Shown: positions 12,960-25,570, counted from the stretch's first letter. The stretch: 64,000 bases of DNA from Pyrrhosoma nymphula (GCA_963573305.1 OY754327.1:141462855-141526854), one strand, 5' to 3'. Translations and numbers: made by a program. Notes: generated from the letters alone by a model not told the origin.

Positions 12960-13480
12960 GAATTGGTCTGGAGCCGTGGAAGGACTCACCGTGAACAAGG
13001 GCTCTGGCTCCCCGCGCGTGGTGGCTCGGGGGAGAGTCGAGTCAACTTGATGGATGCGACGCCGCGGGGATTCCCCGATCTTTCTTCCACCTGTATTTCT
13101 CGAAACCAGACCCAATATATATTAGGGAAGCAATCTTCGAGTGAAACGGCACGGATCGGGAGAAAGAGGGCCGAGCGTCGAGAGGAGAAGACGACCCGAC
13201 TCCTTGTCTTCGTGCAATTTTTTTCCGCCAGGGCGTGCTCGCGACCGGAGCGCCGTTATACATCGAAGATCCAACTCCCCCTCTCTCACTCCTCCTCCCT
13301 CTCTCCTCGTGACGGGCCGTCGCTTGGCAACCGGTTTCGAGAAGAGTCCGCGTTGCCAGGGAGAAAATACCGGAGGCAGGAAGTTAAAGGTTTCGCCCAC
13401 CTGCACACGCTATCAGCGGCGGCTGGCGTGGGAGAGAGTGAGATAAAGGCGGAGAGAGAAACACTGTGGGAGTCCCCCAC
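12960..13480. promoter_or_regulatory. GC- and CpG-rich block
   Basis: CpG dinucleotides are frequent here compared with the AT-rich flanks, and the sequence is not simple repeat. Such patches can mark promoters or first exons in arthropod genomes. I see no clear TATA box, initiator or start codon that would fix a transcript. Overlapping long frames on both strands (up to 292 codons on +) arise from the lack of stops in GC-rich DNA. Confidence 0.3.
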
Positions 13481-13720
13481 AGGCCGTACCTTGCCCCTCT
13501 TTCCTTTTTCTATTCTCTCCCGCCCGCCATGGGAAATTTCATGCTCGCTTGCCGCGGCCTCCGGGGACGCGTTGTATTCGTTTCTTCTCTCTCTCCTCCT
13601 CCTTCCTGCTGCTCCTTCCCGTCTCTCCCTGCCTCCACCGCATCCATCGCACCCCCCTGCCCTCCTCCTTAACCCCGCGAACTTACCTCGCTCACTCACT
13701 TCCACCCTTGATTCCGTGGG
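13480..13720 (+). repeat. Pyrimidine-rich tract
   Basis: The plus strand is strongly C/T biased (for example ctctctctcctcctccttcc). It is one of many strand-asymmetric tracts in the window and has triplex-forming potential. Confidence 0.7.
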
Positions 13721-14971
13721 TGGTTACAGTCTTCATCCGAGAGGATGCAATAAGGAGGTGGTGTTCAGTGGTGCATTTTCCCCCATAAAACGAGGGAAAT
13801 GGAGCATTTTTACAGTGACTCGGAAGATTTTACCGTCGTAGGCATATTTTCGCAATGTCTTTGCATCCTCACCCCGAGGGGAATTTATTCTGGGCTCGCT
13901 GCTTAAGATGGAGAGAGAGGGTGGGTTGCATGAGGAAAATGGAAAATATTAACATATATGGAGTGTGTTAAAATGGATTCATTTGAGAAAAAGTAGCTGG
14001 AAATATTAATATTAGGAAGGGAACACTAAGGAAATGTAAAATTAATGTAGGGAAATGGATTTGAAATGAATTTAACAAAATTAGTGTCAAGCAATAATTT
14101 TCAGGGAATTTCCACAAATTTGCGGTCATGTGCGAGCTGCGCGGAAGCACCAATGTGTGGAAATTGGATAAACATTTGGGCAAATTTTTAATTATTTTCA
14201 TGTGAAATTTCTACACATATGTTTTTTAAATTTCTAAGAACGAATGGAATCATCTTACTCACTAGAATTATGGATAGCAGATGGAGATAATCACCTCAAC
14301 GTGAATTAAGCGGGTTAGTTATTTATTTTCAAGTTTTTTTTCTTCTTCTTCCTCCTTCTGCAAGTATTATTCGTTAACGCTGTTACGACTTTCTTCAATC
14401 TTTGTTTTTCGATCTCTCGCGTACATGTCCCAGAGATCTTCTGCCTCTCGCTCTACATTTTCATATTTTTTTAGGTATTCTTCCTTCATCCATTCTTTTT
14501 ACATGCTCTCTCCATCTATTTCTGTATTCTCGTATTGTTTCATTGATATCTTGCACGCCGAATCCTTTATTTTTATCCGTATTTCTTTTTCTGCCCGTTC
14601 GTGTGTAGCCTGCAGCTCTTATTAAAAGTTCTTATACAGGTACTCTTCAAGTTAAAAAAAATAGTTTTTAACGCGAGTTTGCTCCATCTTAAATCTAGCC
14701 ATGCTTATTCATCTTCGTTTCTTTCACCTCTCGCAGTTCCGTCAGAACTCCTAACCCTTGCCTTTGAATTCCCTAACCCATCTTAATCCTTCCTCGTCTC
14801 CAGGGGTTCGGCTCGAGACCGCTTCCTCAGGGTTGGGGCGGGAGGCAGCGGTCCATTTGCCTGCCTCATCCATCCCCGAGGCCACCCTCCGCTTTACCCC
14901 CCACCCGCCGGCCACTGCTGCGGCGGACCCAACTGCACGGCTCGCCACATCCGCCCCTTTGCACCCCGTCA

Positions 14972-14989
14972 CCCCCCCCCCCCCGGGGG
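14972..14989 (+). repeat. C13-G5 homopolymer junction
   Basis: Thirteen C residues are followed directly by five G residues inside a GC-rich block (14790-15010). It could be a polymerase-slippage or assembly-error site. Confidence 0.7.
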
Positions 14990-15794
14990 TCCCGACGTCG
15001 CTCCTCGTTTGGATCCCCCGCATAATTCTCTCTCTCTCGATTGGATTTCATCGCGAGAGGAATACCACTTCCTGTCTTTGTGTTCGGGGGGAGAGGAGGA
15101 ATCCGGTATCCGGAACGGATTGAAAATAAAATTCGCCGACGGAAGGAGAGATATAGGGTTGGTCCATGGAAAAATTCGTGCCCAGCGGTCTGTGGAGTTT
15201 GGGAGCCGATGACTTAAGGGTTTGGTCGTCGGGCGACGGATTGGGTTTTCGTCGAGAGGCGGCTCCGTGGCAAGTGGAGAAGTTTTGGGAATTCTCGCCG
15301 TGCAAACAGCATTAGGGAAGTTTTGGTGCGCGTGGGCGTGAAAGGAAACGGTTGAAATTTGGTTATCGGTGAGGAAAAGTAACAAAATCGTCTGAAATTG
15401 TTAATGAAAGCCCTGAGCTTTGCATTATTCAGAAGCTTATTCGCGATGATTGAATGCCAGAAAGGAGGTTTAAAACGCGTGCAACCATCGACCGTGAGTT
15501 GCAGTAAAAGAGAAGCGCTCTTGACCAAGGAATATACAACCAGCAGTGCGTGGCATCGCTCATTCCAACAAGCAAATTAGATCCTTTGCTTAAATTATTT
15601 TTTGATGATAACTCCAGCACCAATCGAAGTCTATTACAAATTGGTTATATATTCCCTGGAACTCCTTAGCTCCCTGTTTTCTCTTCCTTTAAGCTTCCCT
15701 TCTAGGTCTCTTCCGAAGGCTAGCTCATATATATGAACAATATATCTATGTGTTTTGACCTGATTAAATAATTCTCTTCATTAGAAAACATTTT

Positions 15795-15910
15795 GTCCAT
15801 AGCCGTAGTCCAGTTGGGATAGCGTATACTGATGGAACTGAGGATCCCGGGTTTAGCCCTTGGACTTTAACTCTGAGGTACTGCAGAAAGTGATAAATCC
15901 CAGTGATATG
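15795..15910 (+). mobile_element. Weak tRNA-like SINE candidate
   Basis: 'agtccagttgggatagcgta' followed by 'gatcccgggtttagccc' has a loose A-box/B-box arrangement. There is no recognisable body or tail. Confidence 0.2.
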
Positions 15911-16698
15911 ATTTTATTAAGACCATAGCTTAGAGGTGAAGCGGTGGTAACATTGGGAAGGGAAGTAAGTCTCTATGCACTTAAGGAACGGAATTTGTTT
16001 TTGATAGAAATTAATGCATTGTGAGCTCTATATCTTCATATGTCAAAAAGAGCCTTCAGATTGAACTCACTAACTTGATTTCCAGCTGCTGGAAATGTTC
16101 CGTTTTTGGTGATCAGGATTTGTTTAATTCATATCTCCGAATTGGAGAATGGGACCCTGATATTTTTGAATAGATTAATGAACAAATCTCTCACACGTTT
16201 TCTACCTTGAGAAAACAGCTTGAATGAAAATTCTTTGAAAGTAATGTTACCTTCGAAGCAGTGTAGTTGCGAATTTGCCCACATTAGCTAAAAATATTTA
16301 TTCAGTATCGAGTACACGGCAGCGAACCAGCCACTTCAAAAAAGCAGGCAAGGGTTTTCGCATTTTATATTTATTAAAAAAAAATTATTTCCAAGTAAGC
16401 CGTTGTAAACCGACCGTCAGGTGACCAAGTTGTTCGAAATTGCACTGCATTTTCTGTTTTTAAATTCGCGTAATATTTACGTTTTCTGTCATCCCATGCT
16501 AAAGAAACATTGATCATTGAAACGGTTTAAGCTTAATTTCGTGGAACTTAACGAAAGAAAAACTATTCACATCTCCATAAAATTGCACGGTTCTTTTTTC
16601 GTTATGCATAAGTTCCACCGCATCAGTCCTGAGGACAGCATTATTAGTTTGTGCAACTTCATGATGCCAAATGGAGGAAAAACCTTTAAACAAATATG

Positions 16699-16838
16699 TT
16701 GTCACTTCCAGTGAGTTTTTATTATATTCGCGACCAAGTTTTGTCGAATTGTCGGCATCTCCAGGTCTATCACCTGATGATGTCGACTATTAGACGACAC
16801 CTAGTCGGGATAAAATAAAAAATCTATGGAAGTGACAA
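16699..16838. mobile_element. Penelope-like inverted-dimer element D
   Basis: The palindrome is closed at its ends by TTGTCACTTCCA (16699-16710) and its exact complement TGGAAGTGACAA (16827-16838). Inner arms pair through TTTTTATTAT / ATAAAATAAAAA. On the plus strand CACCTGATGATG (16771-16782) is followed by a short stem-loop and CGACACCTAGTCGGGAT. On the minus strand CTGGAGATG is followed by CGACAAAACTTGGTCGCG. These match the CTGANGA ... GAAACC ... GGTCG layout of the other elements, with base changes in the core. A tail-like segment (TTTTTCCTCCATTTGG on the minus strand) lies to the left. I found no clear target duplication. Confidence 0.55.
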
Positions 16839-16859
16839 ATTTTATTTTGATGACATTAA

Positions 16860-17140
16860 ACGGTGCCACTGCACGTCGTGCGCGTTTCGATTTGCACGGA
16901 AAGCGAGCGGATGAGGCCGCTTCGCCGTCCTCCGATCCTCCGCGTCAGCGCGTTCAAACGCCGGCCCCGGAGCGAAAGCAAATACATAATCCCTCCCTTC
17001 CCTCACTCGTCGACAGCACCGTGCCCCGAGCACCACTGCAGCGGGAGACCCAAAGGCCGAAAGGCAATCATTTTACGCGGTCGGCTATTGAAACACCCGT
17101 AGCAGAGATGGTAACTCGCCGCCGATGCTTGTCCTCCTAC
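16860..17140. promoter_or_regulatory. CpG-rich patch
   Basis: A 280-bp patch with many CpGs (cgtcgtgcgcgtttcg, gcgtcagcgcgttc) is set in AT-rich DNA just right of element D. Overlapping frames on both strands look like by-products of composition. It may be a regulatory island. Confidence 0.25.
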
Positions 17141-18004
17141 TCCTAAAATACTTTGCATTTCACCCTAATAGACTTGGTCGTGAGATACGCATGGGGATAC
17201 GTCTTTGATGGATGGTCTCTCTCTCTCCATACCTCGCAAAATGGAGACTATCAGGAAGATCAATTTCAGGAGAAGGAAGGCGTTTTCAAGACGGGGAAGC
17301 ATGCTCACCTGTATAGAACTTGTGTTGGAGGCTCGGTAAATATTGCAACAATGCACATTCTCTGCAGTGCCAGCACTACCAAACTGTTATAGGCAACTTC
17401 GGATCAAAGTTATGAAAAATGCCGGCCCAAGGAGTGGGCAAAATCCACAGGCGGCCGGTCGTAGAGGTGGCCAGTCTGCGACTAATTAATGAGTGCGAAA
17501 ATGGAACAGAAATGATGAGCATCGGAGAATGCCACTAGATTTCAGCAAGTATTTCTATCCAAAATGACCTCCTTTAGTGCATCGTAAAAGTGACTAACAC
17601 TCATGACTAACTTCGATAAAGAGCACAGTTAAACCTAAAGACTAACAATTTACTTAATTAACATTACTGTCACCAATCCATTGTAAAGAACTGGTTGAAT
17701 TGCACTACAATTTACGGTTGAAATTACTCCCACACTAGGAAAGTTGGTATAGTATAAATAATCCCTTGAATCACTTTTCCTCGTGAGATTCGTAACTCAG
17801 AGAAAACTTATAGATTAAAAATTGAGCTCATGGCGGGGAAGGATGTTACATTGCTGATAAAATCGTTCTGAACCCAAGATTTATCCCTAAAATTAACCCA
17901 TGGTTTAAGAAATCACAAGGGGTAAACAAATTCTTCATTTGAGTTGGCCAAATAAAATGTTGCCTTCATTTGTAAAGTAGCTTGAGAAGGCTCTGGTTAT
18001 AGTA

Positions 18005-18260
18005 GTAATTAAGGTAGGCGACCGACTGATGTGGTCTTTTGCGCCAGTAGTAAGGGTAAAAGAATTTGGGAACTACAAGAAAGATGAAAAGTTATCCATG
18101 AACACTGTCCAAAGGGTTCACCGTTTTACTTTACATCCGGCGAACGGAGTGATACACTTACTATGGCATCCAAATTGAAATCGAAATTCCACTGAAAAAT
18201 CTCCGATGCCGCCGGAATTAAAACCCTAGCCCTTATCTAGACACCGCACCAACCTACTCC
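18005..18260 (-). mobile_element. tRNA-derived SINE, family 1, minus-strand copy
   Basis: Read on the minus strand, a B-box-like GGTTTTAATTCCGG is followed by GAGATTTTTCAGTGGAA, then AAAACGGTGAACCCTTTGG, then CTGGCGCAAAAGACCACATC and GGTCGCCT. The same blocks occur in the same order in copies at 21817, 26945, 35218 and 53577. The A-box region is degraded. Such elements are transcribed by RNA polymerase III and moved by a partner LINE's reverse transcriptase. Confidence 0.6.
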
Positions 18261-18322
18261 TTTCTTAAGGGAAATCTCCCGGAAAATAACCTTAATGTTA
18301 CACGAGTTGATGTCCCGTATAC

Positions 18323-18386
18323 CCACATAACTTCTAACATACTCCACAACATTTTCTATGTTGTGGAGTATGTTAGGAGTATGTGG
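18323..18386. repeat. Strong hairpin with 19-bp perfect stem
   Basis: CTAACATACTCCACAACAT (18334-18352) and ATGTTGTGGAGTATGTTAG (18358-18376) are exact reverse complements around a 5-base loop. Outer bases (CCACATAA / AGTATGTGG) extend the stem imperfectly. It sits about 60 bp from the head of the SINE at 18005-18260. Confidence 0.75.
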
Positions 18387-18689
18387 AGGTGTACCGGCCC
18401 TCCTCCTCACCCACCCCTCTTCATCCTTCCCCTCTCTCTTTATTTTCAACCTCTCGTTCTTTGCCGATGAGCAATCTTCCTCATATTGGGAGCTCTCCCA
18501 TCTTGCCAGTAGGGGGTGCGCAATTCTCAAGGCTTCCGCTGGAAAATTACTTGCTTCCTGACCTCGCTCGGAATATTCCGCGTCGCCCGAATTGAATTTC
18601 GCGCTGCGAAGGCCCCACCGTGATAATTTCTCTATATTCATCCTAGTCCCAATTTTCTCGAAAAAAATAAAGAAAAAAGAAATTAGAAT

Positions 18690-20360
18690 CCCCAATGGAA
18701 ATTGCTGACCCTGTTAAGAGAAGAAAAGGGAGCGAGAAAGAGAGGAAAAATAAAATATACGAAAGAGATGGGTCGAGGAATAAAAGGTAGCGGTGATAAT
18801 GGTGGGAAGAAAGTAGTAGAGGGGAGCTTTACAACAGGCGAATATTTCCATCCCAATACAGCCGTCGGTAGGGCTGCGCGGAAAAAGTCACCCTATCTCT
18901 TCCCTACCCCTCACCCTGTCGGCTTAATTCGTTTTTTATTCATTTTTATTTCTCACGGAAGAGTTTAGAGCGGCGCAGCCATTGGATATTGCGTGTCGGA
19001 GCGTTTTCTAATCACCTCTTCCTTTTTTTTCTCTCCACCTTCCACCTCCTCACTTTTCCGCCAAATTTGCTCGGGAACAGTCCGTTGAGGGAGAAAGGGA
19101 GGCGGGGTTGGATGTGTATGTGTGGTGGGGTATTAAGGTTAGCATGGGAGAGAGGATGAGGCAAAGGGGACCGGGACATTTTGAGGGGGATGGGGTCCAC
19201 GGGGAGGGGGTGGTGGAGGATACATTTGGGGGGCGAAGGGGGGAGGTAGAGAAAAAGGGCTTTGAAAAGTTATTAAGGGAGGAGAGGCGGCCTTGAAAAC
19301 CGCGTCGATTCGCGCGCGCGGCGCTCACGAGGATTATTTTTTTCCATTAACAGGAGCTATCCTCAAAATTCGACCCTTTTATTCCTCCACCCAACTCACC
19401 CCTTCCCCCAACACTATACTGCTCTCTCCCCCACTTTATCTCTCTCTCCCCCTCTCAACTTACCCCTTCTTTCTCCTCTGTATCTTTCTCTCTCTGACCC
19501 TACCCCTTTTCTCCTCCTAACTCCTCCATCCAACACACAATACCTCCTCTCCTTCTACTTTTTTTCCTCCAATTTCTCTCTCTCGGAAACCATTCAGAAA
19601 CGTGCCGGGTCCAAAAGCCAATGCCGGGCACTTCTATTCCCGAGCGCCTCTGGTGAAAGGGAGGGGGAAACTAAATGGGAGACAAGAGAGGGGGGAGGAG
19701 AAAGATGAAGAGGGCGGAAAGACTTTTTTCTATTTCGCTTCATTGTCTCGCCACTCCCCCTCCCCCGTCGGTGACTCCACCCACTTTTCGGAACGTCCCC
19801 CTCGCGACCTTTGTGTCCTCCATCCCCAGAAGCACACTCTCGACTCCTAAACTCCCCCTCTCCCCCACCGCCTTCTTTCCTCCCCAACCGACTCTTTTTT
19901 ACTCCCTCCCAGAAAATCCACCCAAAAAACTCGTCCTCCTCCTCCTAGTCCTCGGAAGAATAGGTGCGTACATACGACGTCGACACTGGGATGCAGAAAG
20001 AGCCTCTTTTCCGGAGCAAGGCGGCGCGGCGGCCCTTGTTGGCTTCGCTGTGGAGACCGCCTCCTGCCTCCCCTTGTCTCTCTGTATGTGTGTCATTCTT
20101 CTTTGCCTCCGGAAGGACCAGGATTGCGAGAGAGAGAAAATAACCAGGCGCTTTTCCGGTCTCTCCATCTCTCCGCTCCTCGTCCTGACCCAAAAGTTTG
20201 ATCATTGTGGGTCTTTTTCCCCCAGTGTGGGCCCTTTTAGGGAAGGTGTAAGGGCCGTGTAAAAGCGGCGGCGGCAGTGCAGAACACAATGCGTGCGTCG
20301 CGACGAATGAATGGTCCAGGGAAGCGGACAGAACGAGGGTCGCACAATGGGTTTGATTAA
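18690..20360. other. Purine/pyrimidine-rich and CpG-rich DNA without a recognisable gene
   Basis: The region alternates between purine-rich (18710-18830, 19080-19290), pyrimidine-rich (19370-19580, 19740-19920) and CpG-bearing DNA (19960-20340). The long overlapping frames (up to about 200 codons on each strand) have arginine/serine/proline-rich low-complexity translations and are not accepted as genes. The patch at 19960-20340 could be a promoter-type CpG island, but no core promoter motif is clear. Confidence 0.4.
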
Positions 20361-21816
20361 TGGCCGAGCATCTCTCACCTTTAGGATTGTATCGGCTTAA
20401 TTGATTTAGGTGTTCTGTGAGTTGTTGGTACGTGTTTTTCATGGCCAGGAAATTTTTAAACTTGGATGTAGGCAATTTAGAGGCATGTAGAGTTCGGGAT
20501 AGAGGCAAACTCGGTGGCTTACAATTTCGATAAAAACGAAAATGCTCAACGGTTGTCATATATTCAGTTGTTACGAGTCAGTAAAACGAGGTATTCTGTC
20601 TGCTGAGCTGAGAGAATCTAACTTTGTTGTATCTACTTGAATGAATGGTGTTCATTTTGGCAATGTTTTGAAGTAGAAGTGGTGAATTATGTATTTTCGT
20701 TGAAAAAAGCGCAGGAGGATGGTGCAATGAAACAAAATCCCATTGTATATTTTGCATTGAAGTGTATTTATGAGTTTACGGCATGGATAGTTAGAAATAT
20801 GAAGTATTTTAATGCCTCCGTGTATTTCACCCGAGATATTAAGTAGTCATTGTAATTAGTGAGGAAAATACTTCTAATTTTTCCATATAATTTGCGTTAA
20901 GCAAATTAACCAAACTAACAATTACCAAGCATAAAATTAATGTTGGGAAATAAAACACTTCTTAATACATCGAAGAGAAAATACTAATTAGTTCTATTTT
21001 GAGGCAATAAAATATTCAAAATAAAGGAAAATAGCGACATGAAACATATGCTGATTATTTTGGGGTAAAGTAGATATATATTTACTTCCCCTTCCTCCAC
21101 AGAACTACGGCAAACTATGAAATATTACCATTTAAACCTTTCACATCCTGATAAGGTGCTTTATTGATTACATATATTTTAAGTAATTGAATATTTGGAC
21201 TTGGATGTACATGTTTTAAAGGGATCAATTCTCTCTTTTAATAGCTGCATAACCCTGTTAAATATGCCTACAGATTTCTCCATTACCCTCTATAGTTGGA
21301 AAAGGTAATATAAGCCCAGGGAAAGGTCTTTCCAAGAATTGTTGAGACTATTAAATCCTTGTTATTTAATGGTTTGTGGAAACGTTTCTTGGAGTAATCC
21401 TCCTTATTGTCGACTTAATGAGGTGCTGAGATGAATCGGTTTTAAATGTGTTCTCTAAAACTTCATTGTTTCCGTAACAAATCCAATAATAAGGAGGAGA
21501 GATGGAAAGGAATAACCTTATTAATTAAAAGGATCTTGAGACTTGAGTGACAAGATAATCAATGAAATGAAATCCAAGATTCGGCCTCGTTCATTCTCGT
21601 TTATATGGACTCACAATTTTCGTCTTCGTGCGACCACCACGTTTGAATATAGGACCGTCGATATCAAAGTATCTATTATGTCTTAATTCTTCAAGACCGA
21701 TTTTAATGATACTGTCGGACTTCTTATTGCTAACTGGGTGATTCGTTAACGAGACCTTAGCGTAAGTAGCTTAGGTATAATAACGCTATATTTAACTTGA
21801 TCATTATAATTTCAGA

Positions 21817-22165
21817 ATGGCGCGGGGTCGGGTAGCGGTGGCTGTAGGGCCATCTTCCTATCCCCATGGCCCGGCTTTGAATCCCGGTTGTGGCTGAGAT
21901 TTTACAGTTGAAACTCGATCTCTATCTGAGTGATATGTACAGAGTACTTCTAGTGCAGTGCATCGTCCTTCAGATGGGACGTTAAACTGTGGACTCTTTA
22001 TGCGACTTTTGTAAAGAGTAGGTTAATGCTGACGCCGGGTTTCTCTCCACTCTCCCTACATTTCACAAATGGTCCTCTCCTCTCTTGCCAGCCTACCCTT
22101 CTGTACTCACTGGCGCAAATGACATCAGTTGTCGTTTGAATAACCAGCCAATCAATCAAAATAAC
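21817..22165 (+). mobile_element. tRNA-derived SINE, family 1, near full-length
   Basis: The head has an A-box-like GGGTAGCGGTGGCTGTAGGG and a B-box GGCTTTGAATCCCGG about 45 bases later. The body carries GGGACGTTAAACTGTGGACT, TAGGTTAATGCTGACGCCGG and GGTTTCTCTCCACTCTCCC. The 3' part carries CTGGCGCAAATGACATCAGT. These blocks are shared with the other four copies. It ends in an AATC/AAAATAAC-type tail near 22165. This is the best-preserved head in the window. Confidence 0.75.
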
Positions 22166-22779
22166 GTTTCCTGATTGAGCATTTTTCATTATTGGAGTGT
22201 AAATGCGATAAATGTTACGCAAGCATGATTTTTAATTGATTTTAAATGGTTGTTTTATGGCCATTTCATGATTATTTCATGGTTTCATGGTATAACTATC
22301 ATGTTGCGCATTTTTTTTTTCTTTCTTCTGTTCATCTCCACGTGAAAACTTGCCCTCATAACCGTGAGCAGACCTGTGGCGTATGTATTCTTCCGCAAAA
22401 TTCTGCTCGCTCGACGCCTAGCGAGACATTCCATCTCCAGTTTAAGACTGGGCCATCTGTCCGGCTACGTGTACAGTTTATATGCCTCTTCAACCCGTAC
22501 TTGGGTCACTTTATATTTTGCCGTGACCCGTGAGCGGAGGAAACCCCTCCCATCTAAAGCGGTGTCGAGAAGAGGGCGGGAATGGGGGGAAGGGTAGGAG
22601 GATAAGGAAGGAAGAAGGCCAGCCTGCGAAAGCATTTCGACAATGGAGCGGCAAATTACCTAGATTTGGTGCTCCAAATTACTCACTCGGCGTACTTTAT
22701 GAGGAGGAGAAGATTTCGCTCACGTGGGGGACAAATGCTGTTCGGGGGAGGCTTCAACTTTAATGGCTCACGTACGTAG

Positions 22780-23330
22780 AGAGTGGAGCAGACGAGACAT
22801 CCCGCGTGGCTAAAATATGTCCTCCAGCATGCGTGACTGAGTCCTCTCCCATTCCCTCTCGTTCCGTCTCCCCTCGTCCACGATCTCATCCTGCGTTTTC
22901 CTCTTCCTCTCCCTTTCGTTCTCCTCAACATCGGTCCGTCCTCTCTCACTCCTCCCTCTGAAAGCCTTTTTGTTGCACCACTCTGCCTCGCCAATAATGA
23001 CAGGAGTAGGATGAGGGAACAGAGGAGGGAGCAACCAACGCTCGCGGGCAATATTCCATATCGATTCCGTTGCCTTTGACAAAAGGCCCAACCCCCTCCT
23101 TCTTCCTCCTCCTCCTACCAAACTCTTGTGGTGAACTTCAAAATTTAATACCTGGCCACGCGTGTACATGGCCGTAAAATCCTTCCTGTTCCACCGCATA
23201 TATCTTCTTTTTTTCTCTCCCCCTTTCTCTCTTTTTCTCCCTCTCTCTCCATATATTCTTGCATTCTCAGAGTTTTTATACTTTTTGCAACACCACATTC
23301 TTTTCCCTTCTCCGCCCCTCTGCGCTTCTT
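22780..23330 (+). repeat. Pyrimidine-rich tract flipping to purine-rich at about 23400
   Basis: The plus strand is C/T-rich across 22800-22970 and 23180-23330, then G/A-rich at 23410-23490. The mirror arrangement recurs at 27.3-27.8, 33, 38.5, 43.2 and 54.6 kb. Frames here are low complexity and rejected. Confidence 0.6.
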
Positions 23331-25141
23331 CTCTTCTGGCAGGATTCGAAATGCGATCGCGCGGTTGGGATGGATGTTAAGGGCAAAAACTTTCGAAAAA
23401 TTCAATAACACGGTTGCGCGGGAGGGGGTTGGGAGATCCGTGGAAGAATAGTACGTTGAGAAGGGAGGGAGAGAGGGGGTGGGGGTGTTGGGGTGTTGTG
23501 GGTCTGGCCGGGCCTTTCTAGGAGTGGACACGCCGAGTCGGGCTGGTGGGTTTTCATTAATTGGTTCCCCCGCGATGTCCGTGGACACTTATCGAGGGTA
23601 CGGTCAGTGGATGTATTGGTATCTGTCCGAACTCCCTTCCCTCTCTTTCCGTGTATCACCCTCTATCACCTTTTCTTTTCCCCCGCTTTGCTGCGCGGAT
23701 GATGAAGCAGAGAGTGCAGGATGAGGAGAGGCCCAGAGCGCGTGGGATTCGGATGGAAGTTGCATTCCGCTCTCGGAGTGGTGCGCAGGTATTGCTTTCA
23801 TCTCTCGGCTCGGCGTGGTCTCGGTGCTCTTAAAAAAATAAGGAAAACGGAGCCATTAAACCGATAGAATATGGCGCCAGGTGGGGTTTTGGGCTCCGAG
23901 AGAAGTAAAATGAAGAAAAAACGTGTATTTTTCTTGATGTCCTCGGCTAATAAGTTGTATCGGATCGGGCTAAAATAAATTTTAGTGACCGCCTGCATTT
24001 CTAGGGTGATAGAGAAAAGTGGTCAATGTCGAAGTGGTGTGAGGAGTATATCCAAGGGATCTATGTCTAATTCAAATTTCTTTCATGTCGAGGTACGTAC
24101 TCTTGTTCTTGGATTATATATGCCCTTCTATTTCCCTCGGAGATAATGCGAAAAATTATTGCTTTTGCGTTGGGGGTTGTGGAGAGGTAATTTGAAAGGC
24201 TAGTTGTGGATAAGGTGAGTCAGAAATACCACGTAGGCTCTTAGTGTATTTTTCAAATTGCTCGAAGCTATACTGTTTCGACGTTCAAGGGGAAATACGA
24301 TTTGTGTATTTTTGTCTCGGGATCTTTTCCGAGCATGTTTTGAACATGATGCGAGATAAGGAAACGCTTAGAGAAAATTCTTTTTGAATGCCTATCCCTT
24401 CATCCGGTGTCTTTGAAAGTTCTTGATTAAATTTTGATGAACTTTCGTAGATGTGACTGAGATGGTGACATGAGATAGAATTGAATGACTGGGCTAAAGA
24501 AAGTTTTTCCTAGTGTAGCGGATGCTAAGGTCATTTATTTTTCTCCTCCCCCCTTCCTCTTTCAGAAGACTTTTTTCCATCTGCCTCTCTTCATAGACAA
24601 AAGGCATGAGTATTCCTATGGAACTTGCTATTTGGAGATAAAGATGCTTACTGATTTTTTTGGATGCAATACCTCTGTGAAAATACAGAGCAAATTATAT
24701 ATAAATTGGACTGGTTTGGTAAGATGGAATAAGGAAATTTTAAGGAAGAAAACTGAAGAGAAAGATGTTCGGTGATATTTTGGCTGAACTATCCTTGCGA
24801 AAATACGAACTGATAGATCAGTTTACAGGAATAGTTAAGAAAGACGAAAGGAATAACGGAAAAGGACTTGATTAATATAGGCTCGGTGAACAGCTATTTA
24901 CAGAATGCTTAACTTGGGCATGAAGAGAAAGTGTGTTTCAAGCTGTTCATAAGTCACGTAACTGAAAGTTAATATGATCTTTAAACACTTCGGTATGTAT
25001 GCAAACAATTACGGTAAAGCGCCGATTAAAGTGACGCTAACCTGATGACTTTGTTCGGTTATGAACTTACTCGTCAACCTCAGGATCACCTAAGTGTGAA
25101 TAAAGCATACCTTTGTAAAAGATTACTGCGATGTAATGAAC

Positions 25142-25570
25142 TTTTTGTGATAGTGGAAGAAATCAATTCAGTGAGCGATTGGGTTTCAACGTATTGAGTA
25201 ACAAATGGCTTGGTTATTTCCAAACGTTATTAGTTTCTAACAACCGACCATAGTTTCGGGACTGTGTACCATTTTCAATGTATTTTTTCAATGTGGTGGG
25301 GTGGGTTGTTATTCTTCCCATTTCCCTTATCTTCCTTCCCTTCCTCAACCATGCCGTTTAACAACCCCTCCCTATAACCCTTCTCTCCCGTACTCCAATT
25401 TTTTACCTGCTACCCCATGTGAAAAAACACAGAAAATGATGCATAGTGCCGAAACCATGGTTGGTTGTTAGAAACTAAAAAAGTGTTGAAATAACTTAGT
25501 CTTTCCTTACTCAACACGATGAGCGCTAAATATTTTCACCAGGTGAATGCTGAGATAATCTCTAATGAAC
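25142..25570. mobile_element. Penelope-like inverted-dimer element F with internal spacer
   Basis: The left arm (25175-25260) and right arm (25448-25526) are inverted copies. On the minus strand the left unit reads CCCGAAACTATGGTCGG then TTGTTAGAAACTAA. On the plus strand the right unit reads GTGCCGAAACCATGG then TTGGTTGTTAGAAACTAAAA. A non-palindromic spacer of roughly 150 bp separates them. A tail (TATTTTCACC...GCTGAG, 25531-25554) follows the right arm. TAATGAAC at 25134-25141 and 25563-25570 could be an 8-bp target duplication, but it is short. Core bases before the first hairpin are GAAAATG instead of CTGANGATG, so ribozyme activity is doubtful. Confidence 0.5.

Noticed and set aside
12963..13841. 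292-codon plus-strand frame and its overlapping minus frames
   Set aside because: Open on several frames at once because the DNA is GC- and CT-rich. The translation is Arg/Ser/Pro/Leu low complexity with no domain.
19370..19580. CT-rich tract as a long splice-acceptor or coding region
   Set aside because: It is one of many strand-asymmetric tracts, with no exon beside it.
24485..24860. Frame with internal loosely repeated GAAAATAC segments
   Set aside because: The possible tandem similarity (about 24675 and 24797) is too weak, and no family could be named.
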